Below are positions 1-9,414 of a stretch of 64,000 nucleotides of DNA, piece after piece (position 1 is the first letter of the stretch; each line of letters opens with the position of its first letter). Both the position numbers and the translations under genes were made by a program. Under the pieces are notes generated by a model that did no database searches, was not told the DNA's origin, and was given only the letters and a program-made list of their open reading frames with translations. The DNA lies in contig NZ_HG964446.1 in the NCBI RefSeq assembly GCF_000689255.1, positions 2,472,057 to 2,536,056 on the forward strand, written 5' to 3'. This DNA comes from Mycobacterium triplex. GTDB lineage: Bacteria > Actinomycetota > Actinomycetes > Mycobacteriales > Mycobacteriaceae.

Positions 1-939
1 GTCGACGACTGGCCGCTGTTGCGCTGGCGGATGCGCCAGTACCGGCACGGCCGGTGGGGCACCCACATCGTCAAGGCCAATCCGGAGCTCGTCGACAAGA
101 TCGTCGATGCCGTCAGCGAACTCGGTCCCAGCACCGCCGGTCAGATCGAGGCTTATCTCGAGGCCGAAACGCCCGGGCCCCGGGGAAGCTGGTGGGGCAG
201 TCGCAGCGACACCAAATGGGTGGCCGAGGCGCTGTTCGCCTCCGGGGTGCTCACCACGGCCACCCGGGTCGGTTTCTCCCGTCACTACGACCTGGTGGAG
301 CGGGTGCTGCCGGCCGACGTGCTGGCCCGTGAGGTCGACGACGACGAAGCCATCCGCGAGCTTTGCCTGCGCGCGGCCACCGCACTGGGCGTGGCCACCG
401 AGGCCGACATTCGCGACTACTTCCGGCTGTCCGCCCGCCAGGTCAAACCGGCCATCGCGGACCTGGTGGCGGCCGGCGAGATCGAGCGGGTGCAGGTCGA
501 CGGCTGGTCGGCGCCCGCATATCTGCATGCCGGCCGCTCGGTGCCGCGGCTGGATCGCGGTACCGCGCTGCTGTGCCCGTTCGACCCGTTGATCTTCTTC
601 CGGCCGCGGGTGGAGCGGCTGTTCAACTTTCACTACCGGATCGAGATCTACACCCCGGCGGCCAAGCGCCGGTACGGCTATTACGTGTGGCCGCTGCTGG
701 TGGACGGCGAGCTGAGGGCGCGGGTCGATCTCAAGGCCGACCGCGCCGCCGACACGCTGCGGGTGGTGGGCGCGTTCGGCGAGCCCGCTGATGATCGGGT
801 GCCCCGCTCCCGGGTGGCCGCCGCGCTGGCCGGTGAGCTGGAGTCGATGGCGTCCTGGCTTGGCCTGGGCCGGTTCACCGTCTCGGGCCGCGGCGACCTG
901 GCCGCAGAGTTGCGCACCGCCGCCAAGCGGGCCGGCTGA
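1..939 (+). CDS. YcaQ/AlkX-family winged-helix DNA glycosylase (5' truncated by window)
   Basis: The reading frame is open from base 1, so the true start lies upstream; 312 codons are visible. The C-terminal half has the family's hallmark: a segment LCPFDPLIFFRPRVERLF followed by FHYRIEIYTPAAKRRYGYYV and a VDGELRARVDLKADR strand, as in E. coli YcaQ (AlkX) and Streptomyces AlkZ. Those relatives are HTH_42 proteins that unhook interstrand crosslinks and alkylated bases. Its stop codon overlaps the hsdM start (TGATG), so the two genes are probably translated together. The assignment is by family; activity is inferred. The N-terminal part carrying the family's catalytic QxQ/QxD motif is outside the window. 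Confidence 0.8.
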   Translation, partial: VDDWPLLRWRMRQYRHGRWGTHIVKANPELVDKIVDAVSELGPSTAGQIEAYLEAETPGPRGSWWGSRSDTKWVAEALFASGVLTTATRVGFSRHYDLVERVLPADVLAREVDDDEAIRELCLRAATALGVATEADIRDYFRLSARQVKPAIADLVAAGEIERVQVDGWSAPAYLHAGRSVPRLDRGTALLCPFDPLIFFRPRVERLFNFHYRIEIYTPAAKRRYGYYVWPLLVDGELRARVDLKADRAADTLRVVGAFGEPADDRVPRSRVAAALAGELESMASWLGLGRFTVSGRGDLAAELRTAAKRAG

Positions 940-2321
940 TGGCGCCGCCCAGGGACCTCAAAGTCACCCTGTGGAAAGCGGCCGACAAGTTGCGCGGCTC
1001 CTTGTCCGGCAGCCAGTACAAGGACGTCGTGCTCGGGCTGGTGTTCCTCAAGCACATCTGCGAGTCGCAGTGGAACATGTTGGCGGACAAGGCAAAGTCC
1101 GACGACATCGGGCGACTCGTCGACGACGCGATGGACGCCGCGATGACGGCGAACCCGGCCCTGGCCGGAACGCTGCCGCGGATCTACGAAAACCTCGACC
1201 AGCGCCGGCTCGGCGAACTGGTCGAGCTGCTGGCGAACGCGCGAATCGGCGGGCCGGGCCCCGGCGACCTGATGGGGCAGGTCTACGAGTACTTCCTGGC
1301 CAATTTCGCTCGCGCGGAAGGGAAACGAGGCGGGGAGTTCTTCACCCCGCCCAGCGTCGTGCGACTGATCGTGGAGGTTCTGGAACCGGCGGGCGGACGG
1401 GTGTACGACCCGTGCTGCGGTTCGGGCGGGATGTTCGTGCAGACCGAGAATTTCATCGCCGCCCACGACGGCGACCCGAAGGACGTCCGCATCTACGGTC
1501 AGGAGGGCGTGGAGCAGACCTGGCGGATGGCGAAGCTGAACCTCGCGATTCACGGGATCGACAACGCCGGCCTGGCCCGGGGCGACACCTTCGTCGAGGA
1601 CCTGCACGCCGGTGTCCAGATGGACTACGTGATGGCCAATCCGCCGTTCAACATCAAGGATTGGGCCCGCGACGAACACGACCCGCGCTGGCGCTTCGGT
1701 GTTCCCGCCGCGGGCAACGCCAATTTCGCCTGGATCCAGCACATCCTGGCAAAGCTGGCGCCGGGCGGCAAGGCCGGCGTGGTGATGGCCAACGGATCGA
1801 TGTCGTCGAATGCGCTCGGGGAGGGCGATATTCGCGCTCGCATCGTCGATGCGGATCTGGTCTCCTGCATGATCGCGCTGCCCGCGCAGCTGTTCCGCAG
1901 TACCGGAATCCCGGTGTGCCTGTGGTTCTTTGCCACCGATAAGGGCGATCGGTCCGGCCAGGTGCTGTTCATCGACGCCCGCGGGCTCGGCTGTCTCGTC
2001 AATCGCACCGAGCGCGCGCTCACCGACGAAGAGATCGTCCGGATCGGCGACACCTACCACGCCTGGTGTGGCTCGAAGTCGGCGAAGAGCGTTGGTTACG
2101 AAGATATTCCGGGGTTCTGCAAATCCGTATCGCTGGCCGACGTCGCCAAGGCGGGTTACCTGCTCACACCGGGACGCTATGTCGGTACGCCCGCGCCCGC
2201 GTCGGACGCGGAGCCGGCCGAGGAGAAGGTCGCGCGACTGACCCGGGAGCTGCTGAGCGCGCTGGATGAGTCCGCGCGACTGGACACCGTGGTGCGGCGG
2301 CAGGTGCGTCGATTGTGCTGA
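939..2321 (+). CDS. hsdM: Type I DNA N6-adenine methyltransferase subunit HsdM
   Basis: This 460-residue protein has the HsdM layout: a helical N-terminal domain (about 1-125), the GGEFFTP motif at 131-137, the SAM-binding DPCCGSGG at 157-164 and the adenine-methylase catalytic motif NPPF at 234-237. With HsdS it would methylate adenine in a bipartite target. It is somewhat shorter than the M. tuberculosis HsdM (about 540 residues), mostly at the C terminus. The ATG overlaps the stop of the upstream glycosylase gene, and hsdS begins 7 bases before the hsdM stop codon ends. No hsdR is present in the window, so this looks like a modification-only system. Confidence 0.95.
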   Translation: MAPPRDLKVTLWKAADKLRGSLSGSQYKDVVLGLVFLKHICESQWNMLADKAKSDDIGRLVDDAMDAAMTANPALAGTLPRIYENLDQRRLGELVELLANARIGGPGPGDLMGQVYEYFLANFARAEGKRGGEFFTPPSVVRLIVEVLEPAGGRVYDPCCGSGGMFVQTENFIAAHDGDPKDVRIYGQEGVEQTWRMAKLNLAIHGIDNAGLARGDTFVEDLHAGVQMDYVMANPPFNIKDWARDEHDPRWRFGVPAAGNANFAWIQHILAKLAPGGKAGVVMANGSMSSNALGEGDIRARIVDADLVSCMIALPAQLFRSTGIPVCLWFFATDKGDRSGQVLFIDARGLGCLVNRTERALTDEEIVRIGDTYHAWCGSKSAKSVGYEDIPGFCKSVSLADVAKAGYLLTPGRYVGTPAPASDAEPAEEKVARLTRELLSALDESARLDTVVRRQVRRLC

Positions 2322-3430
2322 CGGCAACGCTCGGCGAGTACCTCGATTTTCGCACCGGAAGCGGCGCGCCGGCGCGGGTGCCCGATGGGCGGTTTCCCGT
2401 CTACGGCGCCAACGGCACGATCGGCTACGCGGCGAGACCCAATGCGAGCGGCCCGCTGATCGTGGTCGGTCGTGTCGGATCGTATTGCGGCAGCGTGCGT
2501 TACTGCGATTCCGATGTGTGGGTTACCGACAACGCATTGGTGTGCAAGGCCAAAGAGCCCGCGGAGACCCGCTATTGGTATTACGCGCTGCAAACCTGCC
2601 GGCTGGGCGATCACCGCGGCGGATCGGGGCAGCCCCTGCTCAACCAGGCAATCCTGCGCGACGTGTCGGTGCGGACCGTCCCGAGACACCAGCGACAGCG
2701 GATTGCCGCGCTGCTCGGCGCCTTCGACGACAAGGTCGCCGCCAACCAGCGCGTGATCGAATCCGCCGAACGCTTGATGCTGGCTCTCGTCGAGCCGATC
2801 TCCGATCACGTGCCGCTGTCGAGCCTGGCGCAGCGGTGCACCGTGATGCGCGAACCGCGCCAATTCGACGACGTCGTCGCACATTTCAGCCTTCCGGCGT
2901 TCGACGACGGCGCCACACCCCAGCGGGTCGGGCGCGCATCCGTGAAGAGCGGCAAGCTGGTGCTGTCGCAACCGTGCGTGCTGTTCGCCAAGCTGAACCC
3001 ACGCATCCCGCGGGTCTGGAATGTCATGCAACTGCCCTCCGAAATGGCCGTCGCGAGTACGGAATTCGTCGTGATGACACCCAACGGTGTTGACACGTCC
3101 GCGTTGTGGGCAGCGCTGCGGCAACCCGAAGTCTCGCACCGACTGCGGCAGCAGGTCGCCGGAACCTCGACCAGCCGCCAACGCATCCAACCGGGTGACC
3201 TGATGAATGTGCCGGTGCGCGACGTCCGGCGTCTCAGCGCCGATGCGGCGCAGACGATCACCGGTCTGGGTGCGCTGTGTCACGCCCGCCGCAGCGAATC
3301 TTTGCTGCTGTCCGGGTTCCGCGACGCGCTGCTGCCGTTGCTGATCTCAGGTGAGGTAGAGGTGAGCGACACACTCGGGCAAACGATCTCGGGTCCACCA
3401 CAAGTCAACGCGCACGCAACTCACAGGTAG
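2315..3430 (+). CDS. hsdS: Type I restriction-modification specificity subunit HsdS
   Basis: The 371-residue protein has two target-recognition domains. The first spans about residues 1-125 and the second about 165-305. They are separated by a central helix (around 128-165, RQRIAALLGAFDDKVAANQ) and followed by a similar C-terminal helix (FRDALLPLLISGEVEV). The repeated 'LLxAFDDK / RDxLLPxLxSGE' helices are typical of HsdS and dictate the spacing of the two half-sites. It starts with GTG inside hsdM, implying translational coupling. From memory, M. tuberculosis has only a ~91-residue fragment at this position (Rv2755c), so the gene appears intact here. The target sequence cannot be predicted by eye. 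Confidence 0.92.
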   Translation: MLTATLGEYLDFRTGSGAPARVPDGRFPVYGANGTIGYAARPNASGPLIVVGRVGSYCGSVRYCDSDVWVTDNALVCKAKEPAETRYWYYALQTCRLGDHRGGSGQPLLNQAILRDVSVRTVPRHQRQRIAALLGAFDDKVAANQRVIESAERLMLALVEPISDHVPLSSLAQRCTVMREPRQFDDVVAHFSLPAFDDGATPQRVGRASVKSGKLVLSQPCVLFAKLNPRIPRVWNVMQLPSEMAVASTEFVVMTPNGVDTSALWAALRQPEVSHRLRQQVAGTSTSRQRIQPGDLMNVPVRDVRRLSADAAQTITGLGALCHARRSESLLLSGFRDALLPLLISGEVEVSDTLGQTISGPPQVNAHATHR

Positions 3431-3649
3431 TCGACATGAACCGGCCCTACCCTGGCTGGCGTCACCCGGTGTTGCCTCCTCGGGAGGGGACAGGTGGTGG
3501 TCCTGCGAGAAGAGGCAGAAGTCGAATTGCATTGCACACCAAGGTGGCGGCGGCGCCAGGGTCCGGTCACCGTAGCCCCCCGTCTCGGGAATAGCAATGC
3601 GCGGCCGGCCATCTCGGACTCGCCACCGGTAGGCGACACGGGGTAGCGC

Positions 3650-5206
3650 GTGAAACTTCGCGCTGATGTGCACGACATCACACCGACGACTCGGGTCCTG
3701 GCGGTGGCGATTGTGGCGTCGATGGTCACCTTTCTCGACGGCAACGTCATCAACCTGGCCCTGCCTGCCATAGCGCACGACCTCGGCGGGGGCTTGACCC
3801 TGCAGCAATGGGTCGTCGACGGCTACCTGTTGGCACTGGCGGTGGCGATCCTGCCGGGCGGTTCCATCTCCGATCTGTTCGGGCGACTGCCGGTGCTGCG
3901 CCTGGGGCTGGTGACCTTCGGCTTGGGCGCGCTGCTGGCGGCCGCGGCCGTGGGGCCGGCGGTGCTGATCATCGCTCGGCTCGTCCAGGGTTTGGGTGGT
4001 GCGTTTCTGGTACCGGGTTCGCTGGCACTGATCAACTCCACCTTCGACCGCGCCGACCGCCCGGCCGCCATCGGCTTGTGGACCGCCTGGACCAGCACAG
4101 TTTTCGCGCTGGGCCCGCTGCTGGGCGGATTGGCCGTCGACTTTTTGGGCTGGAGATCGATCTATGTCTTGCTGACCGTCCCGACGGTCGTCGCCTTCGC
4201 CCTGACATTCTGGCTGCGTGCGACACCCGGCCCCGTCGACCGCGCTCGCGTTGACGTCGCCGGCGCGGGATTGTCCGCGGTCGGGCTCGGCGCCATGGTG
4301 TACGCGCTCATCGAGTCCCATCGGCGCGGCTGGAGCAGCCCGTTGGTCGCCGCGCTGTTGGTCGTGGGCGTGGTGGCGCTGCTGGCGTTCGTAACCTGGG
4401 AGCGCCGCGCGCGGAATCCGATGATCCCGCCGATGCTGTTCGGTATGCGCAACTTCGCCGGGGCCAATCTGGCGACCGCGTTCATCTATGGCGGCCTGAC
4501 GCTGGGCTCGATCGCGATGGCGCTGTATTTGCAAGAGGTCGCGGGCTATCCGGCTCTCGTCGCGGGGTTGATCACGCTGCCCACCCCGATCGTGTCGTTG
4601 TTGTTCGCCCGCCGGGTGGGCAACGCGGCCGCGCGCATCGGCCCGCGGATCTTCCTGATCGGGGGCCCGGTGCTGGCCGCGGCGGGGCTGCTGATCATCT
4701 GCCCCTGGGCGCACCATTTCGACTTCGCGACTCACCTGCTGCCGGGCCGCTTCGTGCTGGCGGCCGGTCTGGTGCTCACCATCACGCCGTTGAGTTCGGT
4801 CATCCTGGTTTGCGTCGAACCCGCCCACAGCGGTATCGCCGCGGCGATCCAAAACGCGGTGGGACGGACTTCCGCGCTGACCGCCGTGGCATGCGTGGGG
4901 TTGATCACCGCCGGCCCGCTGAACAACGTCAGTTTCGCCCGGCTGCTGCAGGTCGCCGCGGTGTTGTACCTCGTGGGTGCCGTCGTCGGCGCCATCGGCA
5001 TCACCAACCCGATCGCGCCCGATGAACCGGTCCCCGGCAAGCTGGCGCCTGGTGACGCCGCCGGCGAAACGCCCACTCCCGTCTGGCCGACCGCACCGCA
5101 ACGAGGGCCCCGGCCGGGGGCCGAGCTCGGCACGATGTCGCTGCAACGACATCTGTGGCACGCCAAGCGATCCGTGCCGTGCGAACATTCGGACGGTGTT
5201 TCCTGA
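3650..5206 (+). CDS. MFS transporter, DHA2 (14-TM drug exporter) family
   Basis: This 518-residue membrane protein has about 14 hydrophobic segments. It carries the DHA2-type first-helix motif FLDGNVINLALP (about 24-35) and a loop 2-3 signature GGSISDLFGR (about 67-76). The last ~45 residues are hydrophilic. Such proteins export drugs or small metabolites by proton antiport; the substrate is unknown. GTG at 3650 is the first plausible start, and an in-frame GTG at 3668 is an alternative. It lies alone between hsdS and thyX; I recall no counterpart here in M. tuberculosis. The 219 bases before it hold no gene I can recognise. Confidence 0.85.
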   Translation: MKLRADVHDITPTTRVLAVAIVASMVTFLDGNVINLALPAIAHDLGGGLTLQQWVVDGYLLALAVAILPGGSISDLFGRLPVLRLGLVTFGLGALLAAAAVGPAVLIIARLVQGLGGAFLVPGSLALINSTFDRADRPAAIGLWTAWTSTVFALGPLLGGLAVDFLGWRSIYVLLTVPTVVAFALTFWLRATPGPVDRARVDVAGAGLSAVGLGAMVYALIESHRRGWSSPLVAALLVVGVVALLAFVTWERRARNPMIPPMLFGMRNFAGANLATAFIYGGLTLGSIAMALYLQEVAGYPALVAGLITLPTPIVSLLFARRVGNAAARIGPRIFLIGGPVLAAAGLLIICPWAHHFDFATHLLPGRFVLAAGLVLTITPLSSVILVCVEPAHSGIAAAIQNAVGRTSALTAVACVGLITAGPLNNVSFARLLQVAAVLYLVGAVVGAIGITNPIAPDEPVPGKLAPGDAAGETPTPVWPTAPQRGPRPGAELGTMSLQRHLWHAKRSVPCEHSDGVS

Positions 5207-5223
5207 CCTCAGCCCCCGCGGGC

Positions 5224-5229
5224 TAGGGT
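5224..5229 (+). promoter_or_regulatory. -10 hexamer of a leaderless thyX promoter
   Basis: TAGGGT lies exactly 7 bases before GTG 5237. That places the transcription start on the start codon and favours GTG 5237 over the in-frame GTG at 5228. Confidence 0.6.
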
Positions 5230-5236
5230 GAGCGCC

Positions 5237-5989
5237 GTGGCCGAGATCGCGCCCCTGCGCGTGCAACTGATCGCCAAGACCGAGTTCTTGGCGCCACCGG
5301 ACGTGCCGTGGACCACCGACGCCGACGGCGGACCCGCGCTGGTCGAGTTCGCCGGACGCGCGTGCTATCAGAGTTGGTCGAAACCCAACCCCAAGACCGC
5401 GACCAATGCCGGCTACATCAAACACATCATCGACGTCGGCCACTTTTCGGTGCTCGAGCACGCGAATGTGTCGTTCTACATCACCGGCATCTCGCGGTCG
5501 TTGACCCACGAACTGATCCGGCACCGGCATTTCTCCTACTCCCAGCTCTCGCAGCGCTACGTGCCGGAGACCGAGTCGCAGATCGTCGTCCCGCCGGGCC
5601 TGGGGGGCGACGCCGAGCTGCGGCAGATCCTGGCCGCGGCGGCCGACGCCAGCCGCGCCACCTACACCGAACTGCTGGCCAAGCTCGAAGCCAAGTTCGC
5701 CGACCAGCCGAATGCGGTGCTGCGGCGCAAGCAAGCCCGCCAGGCGGCCCGGGCGGTGCTGCCGAACGCCACCGAGACCCGCATCGTGGTGACCGGGAAC
5801 TACCGCGCCTGGCGGCACTTCGTCGCGATGCGCGCCAGCGAGCACGCCGACGTGGAAATCCGGCGGCTGGCCATCGAATGCCTGCGCCGGCTCGTCGAGG
5901 TCGCGCCGGCGGTATTCGCCGATTTCGAGATCTCCACCCTCGCCGATGGCACCGAGGTCGCTACCAGCCCGCTGGCCACCGAAGCGTGA
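5237..5989 (+). CDS. thyX: Flavin-dependent thymidylate synthase ThyX
   Basis: ThyX makes dTMP from dUMP using FAD, NADPH and methylene-tetrahydrofolate. The signature RHRxxSxxxxSxR is present as [13 protein letters not shown] (about residues 95-107). The protein is 250 residues, matching the mycobacterial family length when started at GTG 5237; GTG 5228 would add three residues. The start is supported by a -10 hexamer 7 bases upstream. Dihydrodipicolinate synthase follows after 186 bases that hold a repeat element. Identification is secure because nearly the whole protein resembles M. tuberculosis ThyX. Confidence 0.97.
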   Translation: MAEIAPLRVQLIAKTEFLAPPDVPWTTDADGGPALVEFAGRACYQSWSKPNPKTATNAGYIKHIIDVGHFSVLEHANVSFYITGISRSLTHELIRHRHFSYSQLSQRYVPETESQIVVPPGLGGDAELRQILAAAADASRATYTELLAKLEAKFADQPNAVLRRKQARQAARAVLPNATETRIVVTGNYRAWRHFVAMRASEHADVEIRRLAIECLRRLVEVAPAVFADFEISTLADGTEVATSPLATEA

Positions 5990-7078
<1,089 letters not shown>

Positions 7079-7085
7079 TCGACAG

Positions 7086-8762
7086 GTGAACGAAGCCCTC
7101 AGCCCGCCAGGTCCGTTGACCGCGGGCGGGTTGCGGGTGACTGCGCTCGGCGGCATCAGCGAAATCGGCCGCAACATGACGGTTTTCGAGCACCTGGGCC
7201 GGCTGCTGATCATCGACTGCGGGGTGATGTTTCCCACCCACGACGAGCCCGGCGTCGACCTGATCCTGCCCGACCTGCGCCACATCGAGGACCGCCTGGA
7301 CGACATCGAGGCGCTGGTGTTGACGCATGCGCACGAGGACCACATCGGGGCGATCCCGTTCCTGCTGAAGCTGCGGCCCGACATCCCGGTCGTCGGGTCC
7401 AAGTTCACCCTGGCGATGGTGGCCGCCAAGTGTCGCGAGCACCGCCTCAAGCCGGTGTTCGTCGAAGTCAAAGAGGGGCAGAGCAGCCACCACGGCGTGT
7501 TCGACTGCGAATACTTCGCCGTCAACCACTCCATTCCCGACGCGCTGGCCATCGCGGTGTACACCGGCGCGGGAACGGTTTTGCACACCGGCGACATCAA
7601 GCTCGACCAATTGCCGCTGGACGGCCGGCCCACCGACCTGCCCGGTATGTCGCGGCTCGGCGGCGCCGGTGTCGATCTGTTCCTGTGCGATTCCACCAAC
7701 TCGGAGATCCCCGGCGTCGGGCCCTCCGAAAGCGAGGTGGGCCCGACCCTGCATCGGCTGATCCGCGGTGCCGAAGGCCGCGTGATCGTGGCCTGCTTCG
7801 CTTCCAACGTCGACCGGGTGCAGCAGATCATCGATGCCGCAGTGGCTTTGGGTCGACGCGTGTCGTTCGTCGGGCGCTCCATGGTGCGCAACATGAGCAT
7901 CGCCCGGGACCTGGGGTTCCTGCGGGTCGACGACTCCGACCTGATCGACATCGGTGCGGCCGAGATGATGCCGCCGGAGCGGGTGGTGCTGGTCACCACC
8001 GGCACGCAGGGCGAGCCGATGGCGGCATTGTCGCGGATGTCGCGCGGCGAGCACCGCAGCATCACGCTGACCGCGGGGGACCTGGTCGTGCTGTCGTCGT
8101 CGCTGATCCCCGGCAACGAGGAGGCCGTCTACGGCGTGATCGACGCGCTGTCCAAGATCGGCGCCCGAGTGGTCACCAATGCCCAAGCCCGGGTGCATGT
8201 TTCGGGCCACGCCTACGCCGGCGAGCTGCTCTTCCTGTACAACGGGGTGCGGCCCCGCAATGTGATGCCGGTGCACGGCACCTGGCGCATGCTGCGCGCC
8301 AACGCCAAGCTCGCCGCCAGCACCGGGGTTCCGGAGGAGTCGATCCTGTTGGCCGAGAACGGTGTCAGCGTCGATCTGGTTGGCGGCAGGGCGTCGATCG
8401 CCGGGGCGGTGCCGGTCGGCAAGATGTTCGTCGACGGGCTCATCACCGGCGATGTCGGCGATATCACGCTGGGCGAGCGGCTGATCCTGTCCGAGGGCTT
8501 CGTCGCGGTGACCGTGGTGGTAACCCGCGGCACCGGGCGACCGGTGACCACACCGCACCTGCATTCCCGCGGATTCTCCGAGGACCCCAAGGCGCTCGAG
8601 CCCGCCGTGCGCAAAGTCTCCGAAGAGCTGGAATCACTGATCGCCAACAATGTCACCGACCCGATCCGGATCGCTCAGGGTGTGCGGCGAACCGTCGGAA
8701 AGTGGGTGGGCGAAACCTATCGCCGCCAGCCGATGATCGTGCCGACCGTCATCGAAGTGTGA
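7086..8762 (+). CDS. rnj: Ribonuclease J (metallo-beta-lactamase/beta-CASP RNase)
   Basis: This 558-residue protein is the RNase J of mycobacteria, an exo- and endoribonuclease for rRNA maturation and mRNA decay. It has the zinc-binding HxHxDH motif as THAHEDHIG (about residues 80-88), the downstream HTGDIKLD motif, beta-CASP motifs (CDSTNSEIPG, ACFASNVDRVQQI, GTQGEPM) and the late HVSGHA motif. The first motif reads HAHEDH where HGHEDH is more usual; the metal ligands are kept. It starts with GTG 7 bases after dapA without a strong Shine-Dalgarno, so it probably depends on dapA translation. Confidence 0.96.
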   Translation: MNEALSPPGPLTAGGLRVTALGGISEIGRNMTVFEHLGRLLIIDCGVMFPTHDEPGVDLILPDLRHIEDRLDDIEALVLTHAHEDHIGAIPFLLKLRPDIPVVGSKFTLAMVAAKCREHRLKPVFVEVKEGQSSHHGVFDCEYFAVNHSIPDALAIAVYTGAGTVLHTGDIKLDQLPLDGRPTDLPGMSRLGGAGVDLFLCDSTNSEIPGVGPSESEVGPTLHRLIRGAEGRVIVACFASNVDRVQQIIDAAVALGRRVSFVGRSMVRNMSIARDLGFLRVDDSDLIDIGAAEMMPPERVVLVTTGTQGEPMAALSRMSRGEHRSITLTAGDLVVLSSSLIPGNEEAVYGVIDALSKIGARVVTNAQARVHVSGHAYAGELLFLYNGVRPRNVMPVHGTWRMLRANAKLAASTGVPEESILLAENGVSVDLVGGRASIAGAVPVGKMFVDGLITGDVGDITLGERLILSEGFVAVTVVVTRGTGRPVTTPHLHSRGFSEDPKALEPAVRKVSEELESLIANNVTDPIRIAQGVRRTVGKWVGETYRRQPMIVPTVIEV

Positions 8763-8791
8763 CGCGGCTCAACGAAACATGAATTGCTGCA

Positions 8792-9160
8792 CTACTTTCC
8801 GGTGTCCGCAAAGGTCACGTCCAGGATGCTGCTCAGCGAGCAGGTAATTTCGGCGAGTGACGCGACGAGGCGCTCTTCTTCGGCTTCGTTGTTCGCGGTC
8901 GCCACGGCCTCCGCTTTCCGCAACGCATCGTTGATGCGCTCCTCGACCACCTCGGAGCCCAGCCGCAGCAGGCCCGGTTCGATATCGACGTCGGTCAATA
9001 CCAGCTGCGCGTTCAGGGTCACCGTGACGGTCTCGGTTTCGTCGGTGGCCGTGAAGGTACCGGTGTCAGAGCGGTGCATGTGGTCGTCGAGGGCCGACTG
9101 AAACTGCTGTGCTTGACGCAGCGCCTCGGCGACCTGGGGGTGCATTTGGTTGGTCATCAT
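8792..9160 (-). CDS. EspL-like YbaB/EbfC-family protein of a type VII secretion accessory locus
   Basis: This 122-residue protein has the YbaB-like pattern FQSALD...F.ATDETETVTVTLNAQ...LTDVDIEPGLLRLG.E.VEERINDAL, close to the ESX-1 accessory protein EspL as I remember it. EspL-type proteins are cytoplasmic and are linked to stability and secretion of EspA/EspB-type substrates. The start is the first of two tandem ATG codons (9160 or 9157), preceded by GGAAAGGAAAGGAC; longer in-frame extension is unlikely. It is divergent from the EspA-like gene across an AT-rich 254-base spacer and convergent with rnj. Confidence 0.78.
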   Translation of the reverse strand: MMTNQMHPQVAEALRQAQQFQSALDDHMHRSDTGTFTATDETETVTVTLNAQLVLTDVDIEPGLLRLGSEVVEERINDALRKAEAVATANNEAEEERLVASLAEITCSLSSILDVTFADTGK

Positions 9161-9414
9161 GGCGTCCTTTCCTTTCCGGCAGCAGCATTGATGCGGGTTT
9201 TCGGTCGAGTATTTCCTCAAGTTTAGGGTCACTTTTCCGTTCCGAATGCACGTGTTTATCGGCCGTTTTCTTGAGCGAATCTGATTTTCAATTGCAATTG
9301 GTGCGCCGAAAAATTCGTGCGATGACCACCCCGTGACCGGGGTTACGCTCAGTTGACGGCGCGATACCCCGGGCCCGTCGTGCACGAAATCTGAAAGCTT
9401 GAAGGGAATTTCCG
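9161..9414. promoter_or_regulatory. AT-rich divergent spacer between EspL-like and EspA-like genes
   Basis: This 254-base spacer is clearly richer in A+T than its surroundings, with runs such as GATTTTCAATTGCAATTGG and AAAAATTC near 9278-9316. A perfect 6-4-6 inverted repeat, ACCCCGTGACCGGGGT, lies at 9328-9343. It must hold divergent promoters. In M. tuberculosis, espACD is controlled by EspR and Lsr2 binding to AT-rich upstream DNA, so similar control is a reasonable inference. No specific site is proven. Confidence 0.45.

Noticed and set aside
681..2327. 548-codon minus-strand frame opposite hsdM
   Set aside because: Antisense to hsdM, which has all methyltransferase motifs; the antisense product is compositionally unlike a protein.
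3431..3649. Possible insertion-element remnant between hsdS and the MFS gene
   Set aside because: The spacer has a short CCTCC-TCG-GGAGG inverted repeat, but I could find no terminal inverted repeats, target duplication or transposase-like translation.
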